Positions 52,679 through 64,000 of a stretch of DNA of 64,000 nucleotides are shown piece after piece (the first letter of the stretch is position 1; each line of letters opens with the position of its first letter). Under the pieces are notes generated by a model that saw nothing but the letters and a program-made list of their open reading frames with translations, ran no database searches and was not told the origin of the DNA. The stretch comes from Craspedostauros australis. Its lineage: Eukaryota > Bacillariophyta > Bacillariophyceae > Mastogloiales > Achnanthaceae. Location: positions 186,001 to 250,000 of the forward strand of contig JAMXDE010000060.1 of assembly GCA_026770025.1 (NCBI GenBank), written 5' to 3'. The position numbers were made by a program, and so were the translations under genes.

Positions 52679-54902
52679 GTTGGATGGATGTCGCACTCTG
52701 CACCTGCGTTGCCGTCGAGAATAGCAACGGACGACAGCTTCTTTAGAGTATGGTACTCTGCGCTTCTGTTGGCTGTAAAATGGACACGGCATCCAGGCGA
52801 CCTTGTTCTCATTCTTGGTCGTGTGAATGCGCCTGGGGAAGCGCGGTAAATGCTATTTTTGCGTCGATTTTTGATTTGTTCACGCTTGGGGTGTGTTGTG
52901 CGGTTTTTGGGTCTGTCGAGTCATGCACTCATGGGACTACTAGAGCACGCCTTTCCCTTGTCGACATGACGTCGCGCTGATTTGCGTTCGTGGTTGCGAT
53001 GCCGCGCACTGTTCGCACATGCCAATGATGTCCCCTTTTCTCGTTCCACCCTGTCGTGCATGTCCCAACACATCCCCTCCCAGACCCACAACTCGACGCA
53101 GCATCGATGCAGTCACACAATTGCTTTCCTTCTTTGGAAAGAAGTGGCTGATTTGCAATCATCATTCGTGTTCTCCCCTCTCCTCGCTCAGGCAACCTCC
53201 TCACTTGTCCGAGCGGTTCCTTTTCGCACCGTCGTTGATTTCCACAGAGCGCTCCTCCAACCACAAGCTGTCCGTTGTCCTACTAGCCTACTGAACTTTG
53301 TGTCATCAACCGTCGCGCTCTGCACCGGGAGCAGCGCCATTCCTCCACGTTCCTGTATTAATGCGCACTACGTTGTTGTGTGATCACTGTCGTGCTCGTG
53401 TCACTGCCGTTGTCGAAGGCGGTGAGCCCGCTCCCGTCCAACGTTTGTTTGGCTGTGCGGCTCAGGTGCTCGTTGGTGATTCTCTGGGTTATTCGTTTGA
53501 CAAAGTGGGACTTTCTTCAGCAAGCGTGGGTGTCTGGCAGTCTTCTTTCTTCGGGGTGTTGCCACGAGGGCACGAAATTCGCTTTGCATTCCTCGTGATG
53601 CTTGTCCAGTGCGTCCGAGATGCAAACTCAGAAAATAGTATTTGCAACGTCCAACAACGGAACATGGCGCTTTCCCGAATACCCCATCAGTGCAATTGTT
53701 TGCTTGCTCTTTTCAAACCGGGACACCAACCACGCGCAAACTCAACAGACACAGGAAGCTATCGACGACCATCATGTTTCGTGGTTTTGACAGTTGAGCT
53801 ATTTGTTCCTAGTACAAGGGATGGGCTAGTTATCGTGTGTTCTGTGCATCTGTTTGGGCAGCCGACCCGTCGCATGCCTCTTGCATCACAGGAACAACAT
53901 CAAACGAGGGCAAGCCATCACAGAGGTCAATTCGAGTCAGTGTTGCTACTGTGCTGAATGCGCTTCAGGTGTGCATGACGAGTGCTTGATTTGACTGTTG
54001 TCGGTTGGAGGCAGCGGCGGAGGATTCCATCCACACAGCAAGTTGGCGCAAAGACACAAGGCGCCTCACAGCGTCCAGCATCAGCGCATCCGACTTCGTG
54101 ACGTGCTCACTTTGGTTTCAGTCACTGGCGAAAGACGGAGAAATCGCCCCAAACGCCACACAGCAACGAGCTGGCTGTCGCAATCATCCCCCGCAGTTGG
54201 AACTGCAACACCAACATCGTAACGCACACGAGATGAGCAGAATTTGTCTTGGTTTGATGATGCGCACGCCCGCTGTGTTCACCGTGACAGAATTGGTCAT
54301 GATTGGTTGCGCGGTGTAGTGCGAGAGAACAGATCAGACTGTGTGTCTTGCGATTGGGTGTCGGACAGCACATGCGACACGACCTCCACTCTCCAATATT
54401 CTTGTGATTCGCTGCGATGTGTATTGCTGATGTTATCACGCGCGTCCGTCTGAGAGGAGTCGCGGTGGAACAGATCGAGATGATAACGGTAACAGTTTCC
54501 TCCATGCGAAAATGTAGTGCCGCGCGTGGCGAGAACACGTTTCCTGGATGCGAACCTCCGTGAAGCAAGCACACGAAAGGCGGTTACACAACAAGTGAAC
54601 GATGTTCGCATGAGTCCCATACACAACACGATGGAAGCGAAGCACGATCAACATGTATGCCCCTGCAGCTCTTTGTGTCACGATGAGCATTGCTCGGGGT
54701 ATTTCCTGCGGATAGTACAGGTGCATATTTATGGGGTCGAAACAGGCCGACCAACGGAACGGACACGAGTTTCTCCGCACGCATGCGTTGAGCGTCACTG
54801 TCATTCGCAACGCCTTTTGTGCAGGTCGGTATGCGAAGTCGTACCGATGTCGTGTCCAAGTCGTGTATCAATTGAATCCGTGTCGCGTCCAAGGCACGTC
54901 TA

Positions 54903-54994
54903 CGTCGCGTTCACGTCGCGTTCATGTCACGTCGATTGCTCGTCGATTGCACGTCGATCGCACGTCGATCGCACGTCGATTGCACGTCGATTTC
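54903..54994 (+). repeat. 11-bp tandem array (CGTCGATTGCA), left
   Basis: Six units of about CGTCGATTGCA at 54930-54994, preceded by related CGTCGCGTTCA units. It ends in a short hairpin: GTCGATTT at 54986-54993 pairs with AAATCGAC at 55000-55007. Confidence 0.9.
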
Positions 54995-55300
54995 TGAAAA
55001 AATCGACATGTCCCTTACCGCACTTTACTTATAGAGAGATGTCACAGTATCGTAGGTGATCAGTTCTGGAGACGCTGCGATGCAAAACTCTGATATCAAT
55101 TGTGCTTCAGAAAGATGTTTCAATCAAGATCAAATACAAGTGCTAGCATGATATGGATAGTAAGCTTAAGTTCATGCAATCTATTTTTGAAAAGTGCACT
55201 CTGCCGCCCTTTAAAATACAACTAGATTAGACATCGTAGTATGGTCTGCTTTCGCAACATGTCGCACCGACAAAACCGCGGTAATTGCGAGAAATTTGGT

Positions 55301-55366
55301 CGTCGATTGGGTGTCGATTGCTCGTCGATTGGACGTCGATTGCTCGTCGCTTGGTCGTCGATGCCT
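55301..55366 (+). repeat. 11-bp tandem array (CGTCGATTG), right
   Basis: Six 11-bp units of the same family and orientation as the array 300 bases to the left. An AT-rich block lies between the two. Confidence 0.9.
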
Positions 55367-58047
55367 GTCCTGTCTCGTGCGTGTCGCACGTCCATGTCGT
55401 GTCGATGGGGTGTTCATAGGGATCCCATGTCGATCCTGTGTCACGTCCATGTCGCTCTCAACGCATTCCGTTTGAGATGCTCAGTGACGCTTGCGCGAGT
55501 GCGAAACTTCGGAAGAACACCGATCCGACGGGGCTTGGACATTGGAGCGTGTTCTCCCCCATGTATTGCCCCTCCCTCTTCGACGTGCGGGTGCGTTCGC
55601 CACGTCGGTCACTGTAGTTTCACCGCTCCCCATGTGTGTTGGGGCATAGTATCATGATACTCACATGTGCCAAAAGCGCTCGTGTTCGCTGGAGATCCGA
55701 GACGAAGAACGCGCTATCACTCCCAGGTACTGAGCGTGGCTTTCAATGACTCAACGGACAAACACAGCCTGGGGGATGCGGATAACCTATAATAGATTGT
55801 CGTATCAGTCCACACTGTGTCCGATCGTCACGATCATGCAGCGGTTAACCTCGCCAGGGGAAGAACAACCACGAAGATGCCTTCTACCGGGTCCCTCTCA
55901 ATTCGAGCACCATCAAACGTGCATCATCGGTCAGGCCAATCCACGTTCGGGATAGGCTACCGTGTTTGAATAGTCAGACGTGAACGTGCACGTACAGTTT
56001 TCAGAAGTATTTCCTCAACTCTTCACGTCTAGCAACGATGTCAATGAGCGCAAATGAAGATGTTGCCAATCCATCTCGCAATCTGTGTGGTTGCATACAT
56101 GTGCTATTGCATGTCTAGCTTGGTGTCTCAAAGCCATGTGTCTCGGATAGGAAAACTGGCAGGAGCGAAAGCAGTGACTTGGTGTCTCTTGCGAAGCAGT
56201 ACTTCGAACACAACCATTGCACTCTGCGCATCTCTTCGAACACCCAACACGAAACAAGTGATCCTGGGAGAGGGGCCATGCCGAGGTGAACTGGTCCGCG
56301 TGGGGGAAGAGAGCCCCTCGTTTCTGACATGTCGCTCACATTGCGCACCACAAACAAGAAGTTGACGCATTCATGGCTGATAATTAATGATCATAAGTTC
56401 AACTTGTCTCGCATGGCGCATAGCCGTGGCCCAACTCTTCTGTGGACCACGAATGCCGGCAGCTTCCTGTGCTCGTTCAGTCCAGATGATGTGCCGACGT
56501 TTCCCCAACCAAGCTGAGCGCAAAGAGAACTTCTCCCCATTCGTGTGAGTCAGACTCGAGATGACAACTGATCGGGCGACGTGCGGGAATGACCTGCTCC
56601 CACATCAGTGACTGCGAAAGCGACGTGAAGGCTCATGCGATCTGCATCATCGTTCGCCCAGGTGCAGGTTCACTGCGTCATTTCGAGTCATGTGACGCCA
56701 CTAACCTTGCGCGGTATCTGCGCAATCAAACAATTAATCGCATGGATCGTGGTGCGGTCTCGCATGACCACTCCTCATGCATTGTGACGTCACAGAAGGC
56801 ATAGTTATTCCACCATCTCCTGTTGCTGTAGGACAAAACACTCGTTCTCATCAAGATGAAGAAATCGCTTTCGGACATTTGGACAGCCAAGCCGCCCCGT
56901 GCATCAATCATCGTGCTGGCGAATACCGCTTCGAAGTTCACGCAACTCCATCCACCTTCTCTTCCTATCGCCCTTGCCTCAGTTTGCAAACGGAACATGT
57001 CATGTCACATTCGGCGAGCGGGATGTGTCCGCTCGCACTCGCTATTCTGGTCAGGACAGACGTGCTTTTCATACCACTTCGTGCGTGAGACTTTGCTCTC
57101 TTCCTGCGTTCGTGGTTGCGCTCACCGTTTCCGCTGTTGAAGCAAGACTGCACAACGAAGATCAAGCCCAGAAAGCGCGTACCTGGGCGATTGGCCTCGA
57201 CACCGATGGTGGCAACATGTCCAAAGACACACAGCCAAAAATTGATGGCGCAGGCGCTGGCTAAGCCCCGTCGAGCTGTCCTGCACTGGGCAATCAATGG
57301 CAACAGAAGTAGCTCCTAGTGTTCATAGCCTCTCCCACGGGACGTCGATCACACGTCTACAGTAGTACCTTTGCGTTTTGTGATGCCAAGCGCACGGACT
57401 AAATGGACTACTAAGGCAGTCCCATCGGAAAACGACGCCGAAAACGTATTTACCGCGCTTCCCTGGGTTGTTGCGCACAGGAACTGCTGCCGTTGTGGCT
57501 CGTAACAAGGGACGAAATGACCAGCGCGTCATGCGTTCTGGGCGAACACTGGTGAAAAGCGAAGCGTTTGGTTGCACTATGCATCATTCATAACGAGCGG
57601 CCGTCCATCAGCCTGTGCATGTAAATGGCTTTATTATGATCTGCCCGCATGTACGTGTTGGCAACACATTCGCCACGACTCAATATCGTCCAAGCGGCTT
57701 CAATTGTGTCGTACATACAGCAAAATAATGTCGCAACATTTATGGATTTATGTCGCATAAGACATTCAATCGTCCAATCCTACGCGGATTCAAGAGACAT
57801 CGTGTGACATCACGGGCGGAACGGAATCCTTCGAACAATGATGGAACTGTTGCGAATCCCACGCACACCACCAGACAAACCAACGGCCAGATCCAAACAA
57901 ATGTTCATGTGAGATGCGACGGGATGGGAAAGACCATTTGTCGCAAGCCAAGGGTCGATCCACAACTCGCAGCCGTACCACAATTGTATAACAATACCAT
58001 ACTGTCGATACCCCCAACTTCCATAGAGGAAACGAGACCGAATCAAG

Positions 58048-59813
58048 ATGAGCTCCGGCCGCAGGTTCATGCATATGGACGTGGATCACAACCACGACGA
58101 CGACGATAACGACGGCGACGACTACGATGAGACGGAGGCGCTGGGTCTCGTGGACAATGGCATTGGTGGGCGCAGCGCCGTGAGACGACCAGCGAGACGC
58201 GCTCGTGACAGCAACAGCTGCCTGCCCAAGTGCGTGGCCTTCACGTTCCTGTCCCTCACCTGCGCCGCCATCGGTTTCATCGTGGGCGACAACAAGGAGC
58301 AAGTGGGTCAGGCCCTGAACATTCCGTCGCAACCGAATGCGGCGCAGAACAAGGTGCTGTCGTCGCAGGAACTCAAAGACACCTTCAAGTGCCCCTCTAT
58401 GGATGAGACGCCAAGCGACGGCGAGAACTACGACGATGACGTCTTCACGTGGGATTACTTGGCCAATGGCACGCAACCCGAGATGGACGATCTGCAGACC
58501 TTCAAGGACACCTTCCGCGATCACGTGTTCGATGGCCGCGTCAAGACGTACGCCGCGTTCAAGGAGGAGGTGCGTCTCTTCAAGAAGCAGTATTTCGCGC
58601 CCTACCTCAAGTCCGGCGACGTCATTTACGAATCTGCTTGTGGCATCGGTCTCAATTTGCTGGCAACGTTGGAGATCCTCGAGGAGGAGGAGGGAATCAC
58701 GGGCATCACGGTCTACGGCAACGAGTACATCGCCTTCAATGCCCAGCGCGCCAACACGGTGTTGGATTTCATGTTCAAAGATGCCGGCAACGGCAACGAG
58801 GTGGGCCAGATCTGTCCTGGAGATTCCTCCAACCTTCCCTTCGTGCCCGACAATGCCTTTGATTTGGTTTACACGGGTTACGTCAGGTGCGTCACGTCAT
58901 TGCACTTGTATTTGCACTTGCATATGTGTTTGTATTTATACCGAGTATTGCGGGTCATTGAACACGCGCGTGCATGCGCTGCCATGGACGTTGCGCTTGT
59001 TCTGCAGCTGCCCCAGTCAGTTGGAATCAAGGTGGAACTTGGAATGTGGTGATCATGTCACCGATTGCAGGTCGTCGGAGATACCAAGAGCCCGGAGGAC
59101 CATCAGGCCGTCACAATGTGTTTCGCATGCAAATTTCCGTTTACGCTTGTGATGAGGTGTGCAATCATTCACGCCCCTCCTCGTACTATTATTATTGTAC
59201 ATCATTCATCGGCACCTCAACCTCTCACTCAAACAACAACAACGGCAACACTGGCTGCGATTATGTTGGCATTGACACCGACGATCACGACGACCAAAAC
59301 CATACTCGTACGCCACATTGCATTGGCTCCACCCGCCCTTGTGCACCACTCTGATTCCATAGTCCGCTTTGGGATCCGCTGCAATTCGACAAAGACTTCG
59401 AACAGAACTACAAGCTGCTCAAGGCCATGTGCAAACTCGTGGCCGCGAAGGATGATCCTGACACTGATGATTACTTCGATGCTTTGGAAGGCGGCAACGA
59501 CGATGCCATACAGACGGCGCTTTCCACGGTTGAGGCCAAGAAGCTGCTGTCCATCATGCAAGAGCGACAGGCGGAATGGGTCAACCGATGGGTGGTGGAG
59601 ATGATCCGCATCGCCAAGCCGGGTGCGCCCGTCATTATCGAGCTCTTGGCGCCGCCGTACTGCCAGAAGAAGCATGACTGGGGTGGCGTGGATAGCGACT
59701 TTTGGGAGACGGGCGTGGAGAAGTACGGTTGGGATGTGGTTCCAGGTTCCATCACAAGGGTGGATCCGGAACATGCAACCCGATACAACATCGTCATGCT
59801 CAAGAATGCGTGA
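58048..59813 (+). CDS. Membrane-anchored class I SAM methyltransferase-like protein, two exons
   Basis: Exon 1 is 58048-58886 and exon 2 is 59363-59813, giving about 429 residues. The donor is GTCAG/GTGCGT, the acceptor CCATAG, phase 2. Joining them restores GYVSPLWDPLQFDKDF, which reads smoothly, while the unspliced frame runs into low-quality sequence. The acidic cytosolic start is followed by one helix at about 61-80 (type II anchor). The SAM motif I is YESACGIGLNLLATLEIL at about 193-210, motif II is VYGNEY, and DNAFDLVYTGYV is motif IV-like. The C-terminal RWVVEMIRIAKPGAPVIIELL and DWGGVDSDFW are typical of this family. It is probably an ER or Golgi methyltransferase; the substrate is unknown. 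Confidence 0.85.
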
Positions 59814-62800
59814 TTTGGAAGAGATGTGGCCGTCGTACCATCTCCTATTATACCATACTGTTGCTTGTATCACAGGAGGCATCATTCTGCTTTCACTCGC
59901 ACTTTAGAGCGATGTGGGGGTTAGAGCACGTAGCGTGGAGCATGATGCATATTATTCTGGAGCAAGCTGCACTAGACGGACTCTGTTTCAAACGAAGGCG
60001 AGTACAGACCTGTTACCAAACGCCATTTGGAATTCCACAGAATGTTCCACTGGTGCCGTCGGGTATGATTGAGATGCTGTGGCGCAGTCAATCCATCATG
60101 TGGTCCACCCCACCGGGAGTATTCGAAACTGTTCTTAAATTCAGACATTAATCTTCAGTATTATCGCACGAGCCAAGGCATGACGTGCGGTACCCCCAGT
60201 GAACCTTGGCTGTGTTTGAAGGAGAAGAAAATCACGCTCAGCCTGGTGCCACATCAACGTTGAAACGGCTGGCGAGGTGCCACACGACGCTTCAAGCTCA
60301 GACAACTCGTGCCCTCCTCATCTTGGTCTCGCCTTGGTGGCACAATGGCGCATAGCGCGACAGCTTACGCGATGTAGACATTGTTTCTGTGTATCATGCC
60401 TCGCTAGCTGGTACGGGCAGTCGATGACCAACACCAGCACTCGCCCGTGGCATCACATAGACCCCAGGAGAGCCCGAACGGGCAGCTGCGGTGCACAGCA
60501 TGTCTGCACTTTCCTTCGGCGACATTCGCCTGGCCATGGAGCGCCTCAACGAGGGCGAGAGGAGCCCCGTTCTTGGGTGGACCCGGAACCCTTTCGGCGG
60601 TCGATGGTACCACATCGTGTCATTCTCACTCTGGGGTTCGTCTCTACTCGTATGGCCAATCCCAGGGTTGTTTACGACTACACTGACAGAACAGATCGAG
60701 GCACGTTGGTTGCGGAGTGATGGATGAGGGTTTCGCGATTCCGGCCAACCTCTCCCGTTCTCTACCATCCTCTCTTTGTTGTCGCGATCAAGAACTATAC
60801 CAATTGCGGAAGAGTCATCATGAATTCGCTGTCTCATAAATCCCCAACACTGTGCTCGCAGCAACGATACTAAGATTGGCTCCTTTGGCTTTCGTTCTTC
60901 ACGACGATGGGGTACAAGTACCTCGCCTCTCGGTTGTGGCTGTCGCAAACCGTGGATCTGGGATTGGGGTCACACACCCTACATCTTGGCTTGTGGTGAG
61001 GAGTTAGGACCCGGGTTCAACAGGATCGATGGATATTCCCCGATGATTCCAAATTGCTGCCTCTTAAACTTCACACATCGATAGCCCTATATGTGAGGAC
61101 CCTACACAACCCTCAAGACCCCCCCCCCTATCTCCTTTAGTTTATAAGTTATAAGAGGTTAAAGTTGGGTCATCGCGCCGGCCGGCCAAAAGATTTTCTC
61201 GCGATGCTCCGTGGTAAGATATTTAGCGTCTTCTGCGACACCGTTGAGATCGGCGGCAAACATGGTGTTTAGATCCCAAACACGTTCAAACCATGGCAGG
61301 ATCGGTGTTTGGACGTCCCGTCCATGGTGTGCTCGACGTCCCCCCTATGCTGTGTTCGACGTCGCACCCATGGTGTGTTGGATGTCTGGTGATGTTCTCC
61401 GGACATTCTCCACAAGACTCCTTCCCGCGGCTCGTACGAAAGCAAGACGACCGATCCTGTTCTTCGTAGCATGTCATGACATTTCTTTTCTGTTCTTCGT
61501 GCAAAATTGTCTTGCTTTTCTTTCGAAGAAGCTCCTTCCGGTTCTTTCCGTTTCTTTTGGCATCCAAAATGGTTTGGTTCGATTCAGTCGTCGGCGTCAG
61601 CCGACCATTGCCATCCGTTGTTCGGACGTTACCCTGTGCTACAGGTTTCGCTGGCGTCCTCTTCTGTCGTATCGTTCGTTGAGTAGAATTGTGTCATTCT
61701 GCGTCACATGATGTCGTCGCACCGGCTTCTTCTCCAGAGTGGGAGAATTGTGTGGGGACGGGCAGACGTATTCGATGGTGGTTTTGTTTGTTTCATCATG
61801 GTGGCTTGCTCCTGTTGGCAGTCATCAAGTACCCTACTCCTGTGTGTGTGTGTGTGTGTGCTCTCCCCTGCGCACCGCACACAATCACCCCCTTCCTTTC
61901 GTCTCCTTCGCGCAAAAGCAGAATGCCAAAGGCACATGCCCTCTTGCGTTTCCATACAGCTCCGTGAGAGACGGGGGAGACAACACCGAGGTGCGGGTCG
62001 CTGTGGAGGGGGTGGCGAGAGACGTCAGTTTGTCGTGGGCGATTCATCCTGTCGTTTACCGCTGCAGTTCATCGGGCAGCCTCTTGCAGTTGGTCTTTTG
62101 CAGACGTCTGCACGTCCCCCTTCAGACGAGAAATGATTCGCTAGTTGACCGGCCTTCGGCATCACAATACCATCTCTATATCAACATATCGTATGTGCGG
62201 GACAGGTCAAATTGGGAGGCCATGGACATGCCAGCACCTCGAGTCCGTGCACAGTCCATGTCTGGAGATGGTCGATGTCGCTCGGAGACTCGGCTGTGGT
62301 GGCAAATCCCGAGAGCAGCGTGCCGCACCCCTTGCCTCGGCAGCACGCTGCATTCATGCAAAACGTCCGCATCGAACTTGACGTCGCTGTATCTGATGTT
62401 GCATCACATCATACGTCATCAGCATCGGAGTCTTTCACCGCTATCACAACCCCTCATCTCATGATGAAGCATCGCAATGGCAGCAGCTTCCATATCCGTC
62501 ATGGCAGGCAGCATCAGCAGCAGGAGCACTGCACATTGCATACAGCTACATCCCGTCCACGTCAGTCTCCGTGCTTGTCTTCATCTCCATGCCCGCGAGC
62601 AGCTGCACCAGCAACATGGCTCGTCACATGAGACCGCATGTCTATGGCGCGGAAGTCAGTGTCCTGGTGCACAATATGGATCAACCGCCCATCCCATGCA
62701 GCTGCCTCCGATCGATGTCGGCATCCAGAGTTCATATCGAGCTGCATGCCTTTCCGCGATGGTGACTGCGGCCCTGGCTCACATTACAAGACCAAAACGG

Positions 62801-63594
62801 CCAACGGTGGCTAACCACTGGCCCTCTTCGTCAGCATCGGTGTCCGCATCCAACAACCGCACACCAAAATCAGGACCAGCACGAATGCAACTCCTCTGAC
62901 GCGTTATCTCGTCGCGTCAATCTTCATGTCTCTGCCCAAGACGCACCAAAGAAGATGCCATCGAACCCTGCTGCATTTCACCACCTACCATACAACGTTA
63001 TTATGAGGGCATTGCCCACAGCAACCGCAGCAGCATCGCAGCCCACCGCATTGGATCGGATGCAGTCGCCACTATCAACACATCATTTCATGATAGCAGA
63101 GCAGACTACGTCGCATCCGATCCATTTGGTCATTCATTCTCAGATACGATCACGCTTGTGTGCGCCACAATGGAATCACCTTGCGGTTAATCCCTTTGCA
63201 GTAGAATCACATCGCAGTCGAATCGCCTTGCCGTCCAACCACCCGCCCATCTGCAGATCGCCACACTAACACGCCACTACCCCATTCATTCTTTGAGCCT
63301 ATTGCATCCGCATCCAGTCAATGGTCACCAGCAGTACCAACACCATTGCGGCCTGTATGATCTAATCAAACTGACAACCGCACCTGTGTCCATGCCTACC
63401 AGCGGCCTCCCACACATCGTGGATAGCGCACACCGCCTCCATGCCTGTGCGCATACCCCTATTCATCTTCTTCTTTTCGAATACGAACCGCAACGGCAGC
63501 AAGCAAATGAAAAGAAACACGGCCGGTTGCGATGCACAGCACCAAAGCGATCGCATATCCAACTGCCACCGCAACATACCTACTAATGCACTGT
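59814..63594. other. Gene-poor stretch
   Basis: No convincing gene. Plus-strand frames in 61.7-63.6 kb (for example 62477-62899 and 62955-63269) overlap each other in all three registers and look like chance or decayed coding sequence. Simple repeats: C9 near 61126 and a TG tract near 61841-61860. Confidence 0.45.
61304..61385 (+). repeat. Degenerate ~23-bp tandem repeat, three units
   Basis: Units of the type GTTCGACGTCCCACCCATGGT repeat about every 23 bases with several differences. The unit contains CATGG and GACGTC. Confidence 0.65.
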
Positions 63595-63830
63595 GATTTC
63601 TGTTTCTCCCTCGGCATCGCATCCCTTCTGTCGCTACGTGCGGAGGCGTGTACGTTTGCAACAGCATTGGCAGTGGCAGTGAGACACCCACATCGACGAC
63701 AACCGATCCACTCCGCGCCAAAGTTTGGGACCGTATCCGTTCGTGGTATCGACGCGGCCCATTGCATCGTGAGACGTCGACGGTTGAGTTGATGGTGACA
63801 GCACTACCTGCATCAACAGGATCATTCACA
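63595..63830 (+). CDS. Possible exon of a gene running off the window
   Basis: The frame is open from the stop at 63594 to a strong donor at 63831 (TTCACAG then GTAAGTATAG). It translates to readable protein, e.g. DPLRAKVWDRIRSWYRRGPL. The true left boundary is unknown; GCGGAG at 63640-63645 is one possible acceptor. No start codon or family is recognised. After the donor the frame soon stops, which fits an intron. The evidence is only the donor and the short frame. Confidence 0.3.
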
Positions 63831-64000
63831 GGTAAGTATAGAAATAAAACCCATCTTTGATGCACGGACTTGTTCTCTGAACAACGCTGGTAAATGATGG
63901 AAACACTTCATTGCAACAGCTAATTCAACCACACGTACGTACGTATAATACTGTAGTATACCCTAGTATACTCAATTATCTTCTATTATTCTCTATTCTA

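Larger units (their letters stand above)
52679..58047. other. Gene-poor stretch with 11-bp repeat arrays
   Basis: No convincing gene. Frames of up to 219 codons (53298-53957, begins TTG) and 180 codons (54517-55059) have no domain, and the latter is partly repeat. A 103-codon frame at 56054 has a hydrophobic start that could pass as a signal peptide, but nothing else supports it. Two arrays of an 11-bp unit lie at 54903-54994 and 55301-55366. Confidence 0.45.

Noticed and set aside
51968-52792. 274-codon minus-strand frame across the minisatellite
   Set aside because: Out of frame with the LRR protein; open only because the 13-bp unit lacks stops in every frame.

Overview
The window looks like nuclear DNA of a microbial eukaryote, most likely a pennate diatom. 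Coding regions carry small GT-AG introns, Asn/Gln/Asp-rich low-complexity stretches and long gene-poor spacers. There is an LRR membrane protein with a central transmembrane helix and no kinase, and FkbM-type and class I methyltransferases with N-terminal membrane anchors. The Copia element has a Gag finger of the form CxxCxxWxxxHxTxxH, which I associate with diatom (CoDi-type) elements. I see no bacterial operon structure, rRNA, tRNA or CRISPR. The diatom call is an inference, about 0.75.

Layout. 0.9-7.1 kb: a small spliced secreted protein (minus), a CX9C-like protein (plus), a 61-residue spliced ORF (plus) and a helical-repeat protein (minus). 9.3-15.4 kb: a complete 6,081-bp DNA transposon with about 155-bp terminal inverted repeats, a 4-bp CTAT target duplication and one 1,166-residue DDD-type transposase. 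18.8-27.9 kb: a paralogue of the helical-repeat protein, a short type I membrane protein, an FkbM methyltransferase, a SET-domain methyltransferase and a basic protein of unknown role. 28-33.7 kb: no convincing gene.

33.8-50.2 kb: two tandem copies of a secreted, membrane-anchored beta-propeller-like gene, each starting with a 13-nt coding micro-exon. Between them lies a full-length 9,150-bp Copia LTR retrotransposon (minus strand). Its 687-bp LTRs look identical by eye, its target duplication is GTTGT, and its single 2,421-codon ORF is intact, so the insertion is probably recent. The last ~400 bp of the two propeller genes are almost identical while the rest has diverged, which suggests gene conversion.

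50.7-52.6 kb: the LRR gene, preceded by a 13-bp minisatellite. 52.7-58 kb: gene-poor, with two arrays of the same 11-bp unit. 58-59.8 kb: a two-exon methyltransferase with a membrane anchor. The right edge is gene-poor and ends with a possible exon and a strong splice donor at 63,831.

The genes do not form a pathway. Several look like parts of a secretory or cell-surface inventory, and the region is shaped by transposon insertion and local duplication. Splice joints were chosen by eye from consensus sites and reading phase; none is confirmed by transcripts.
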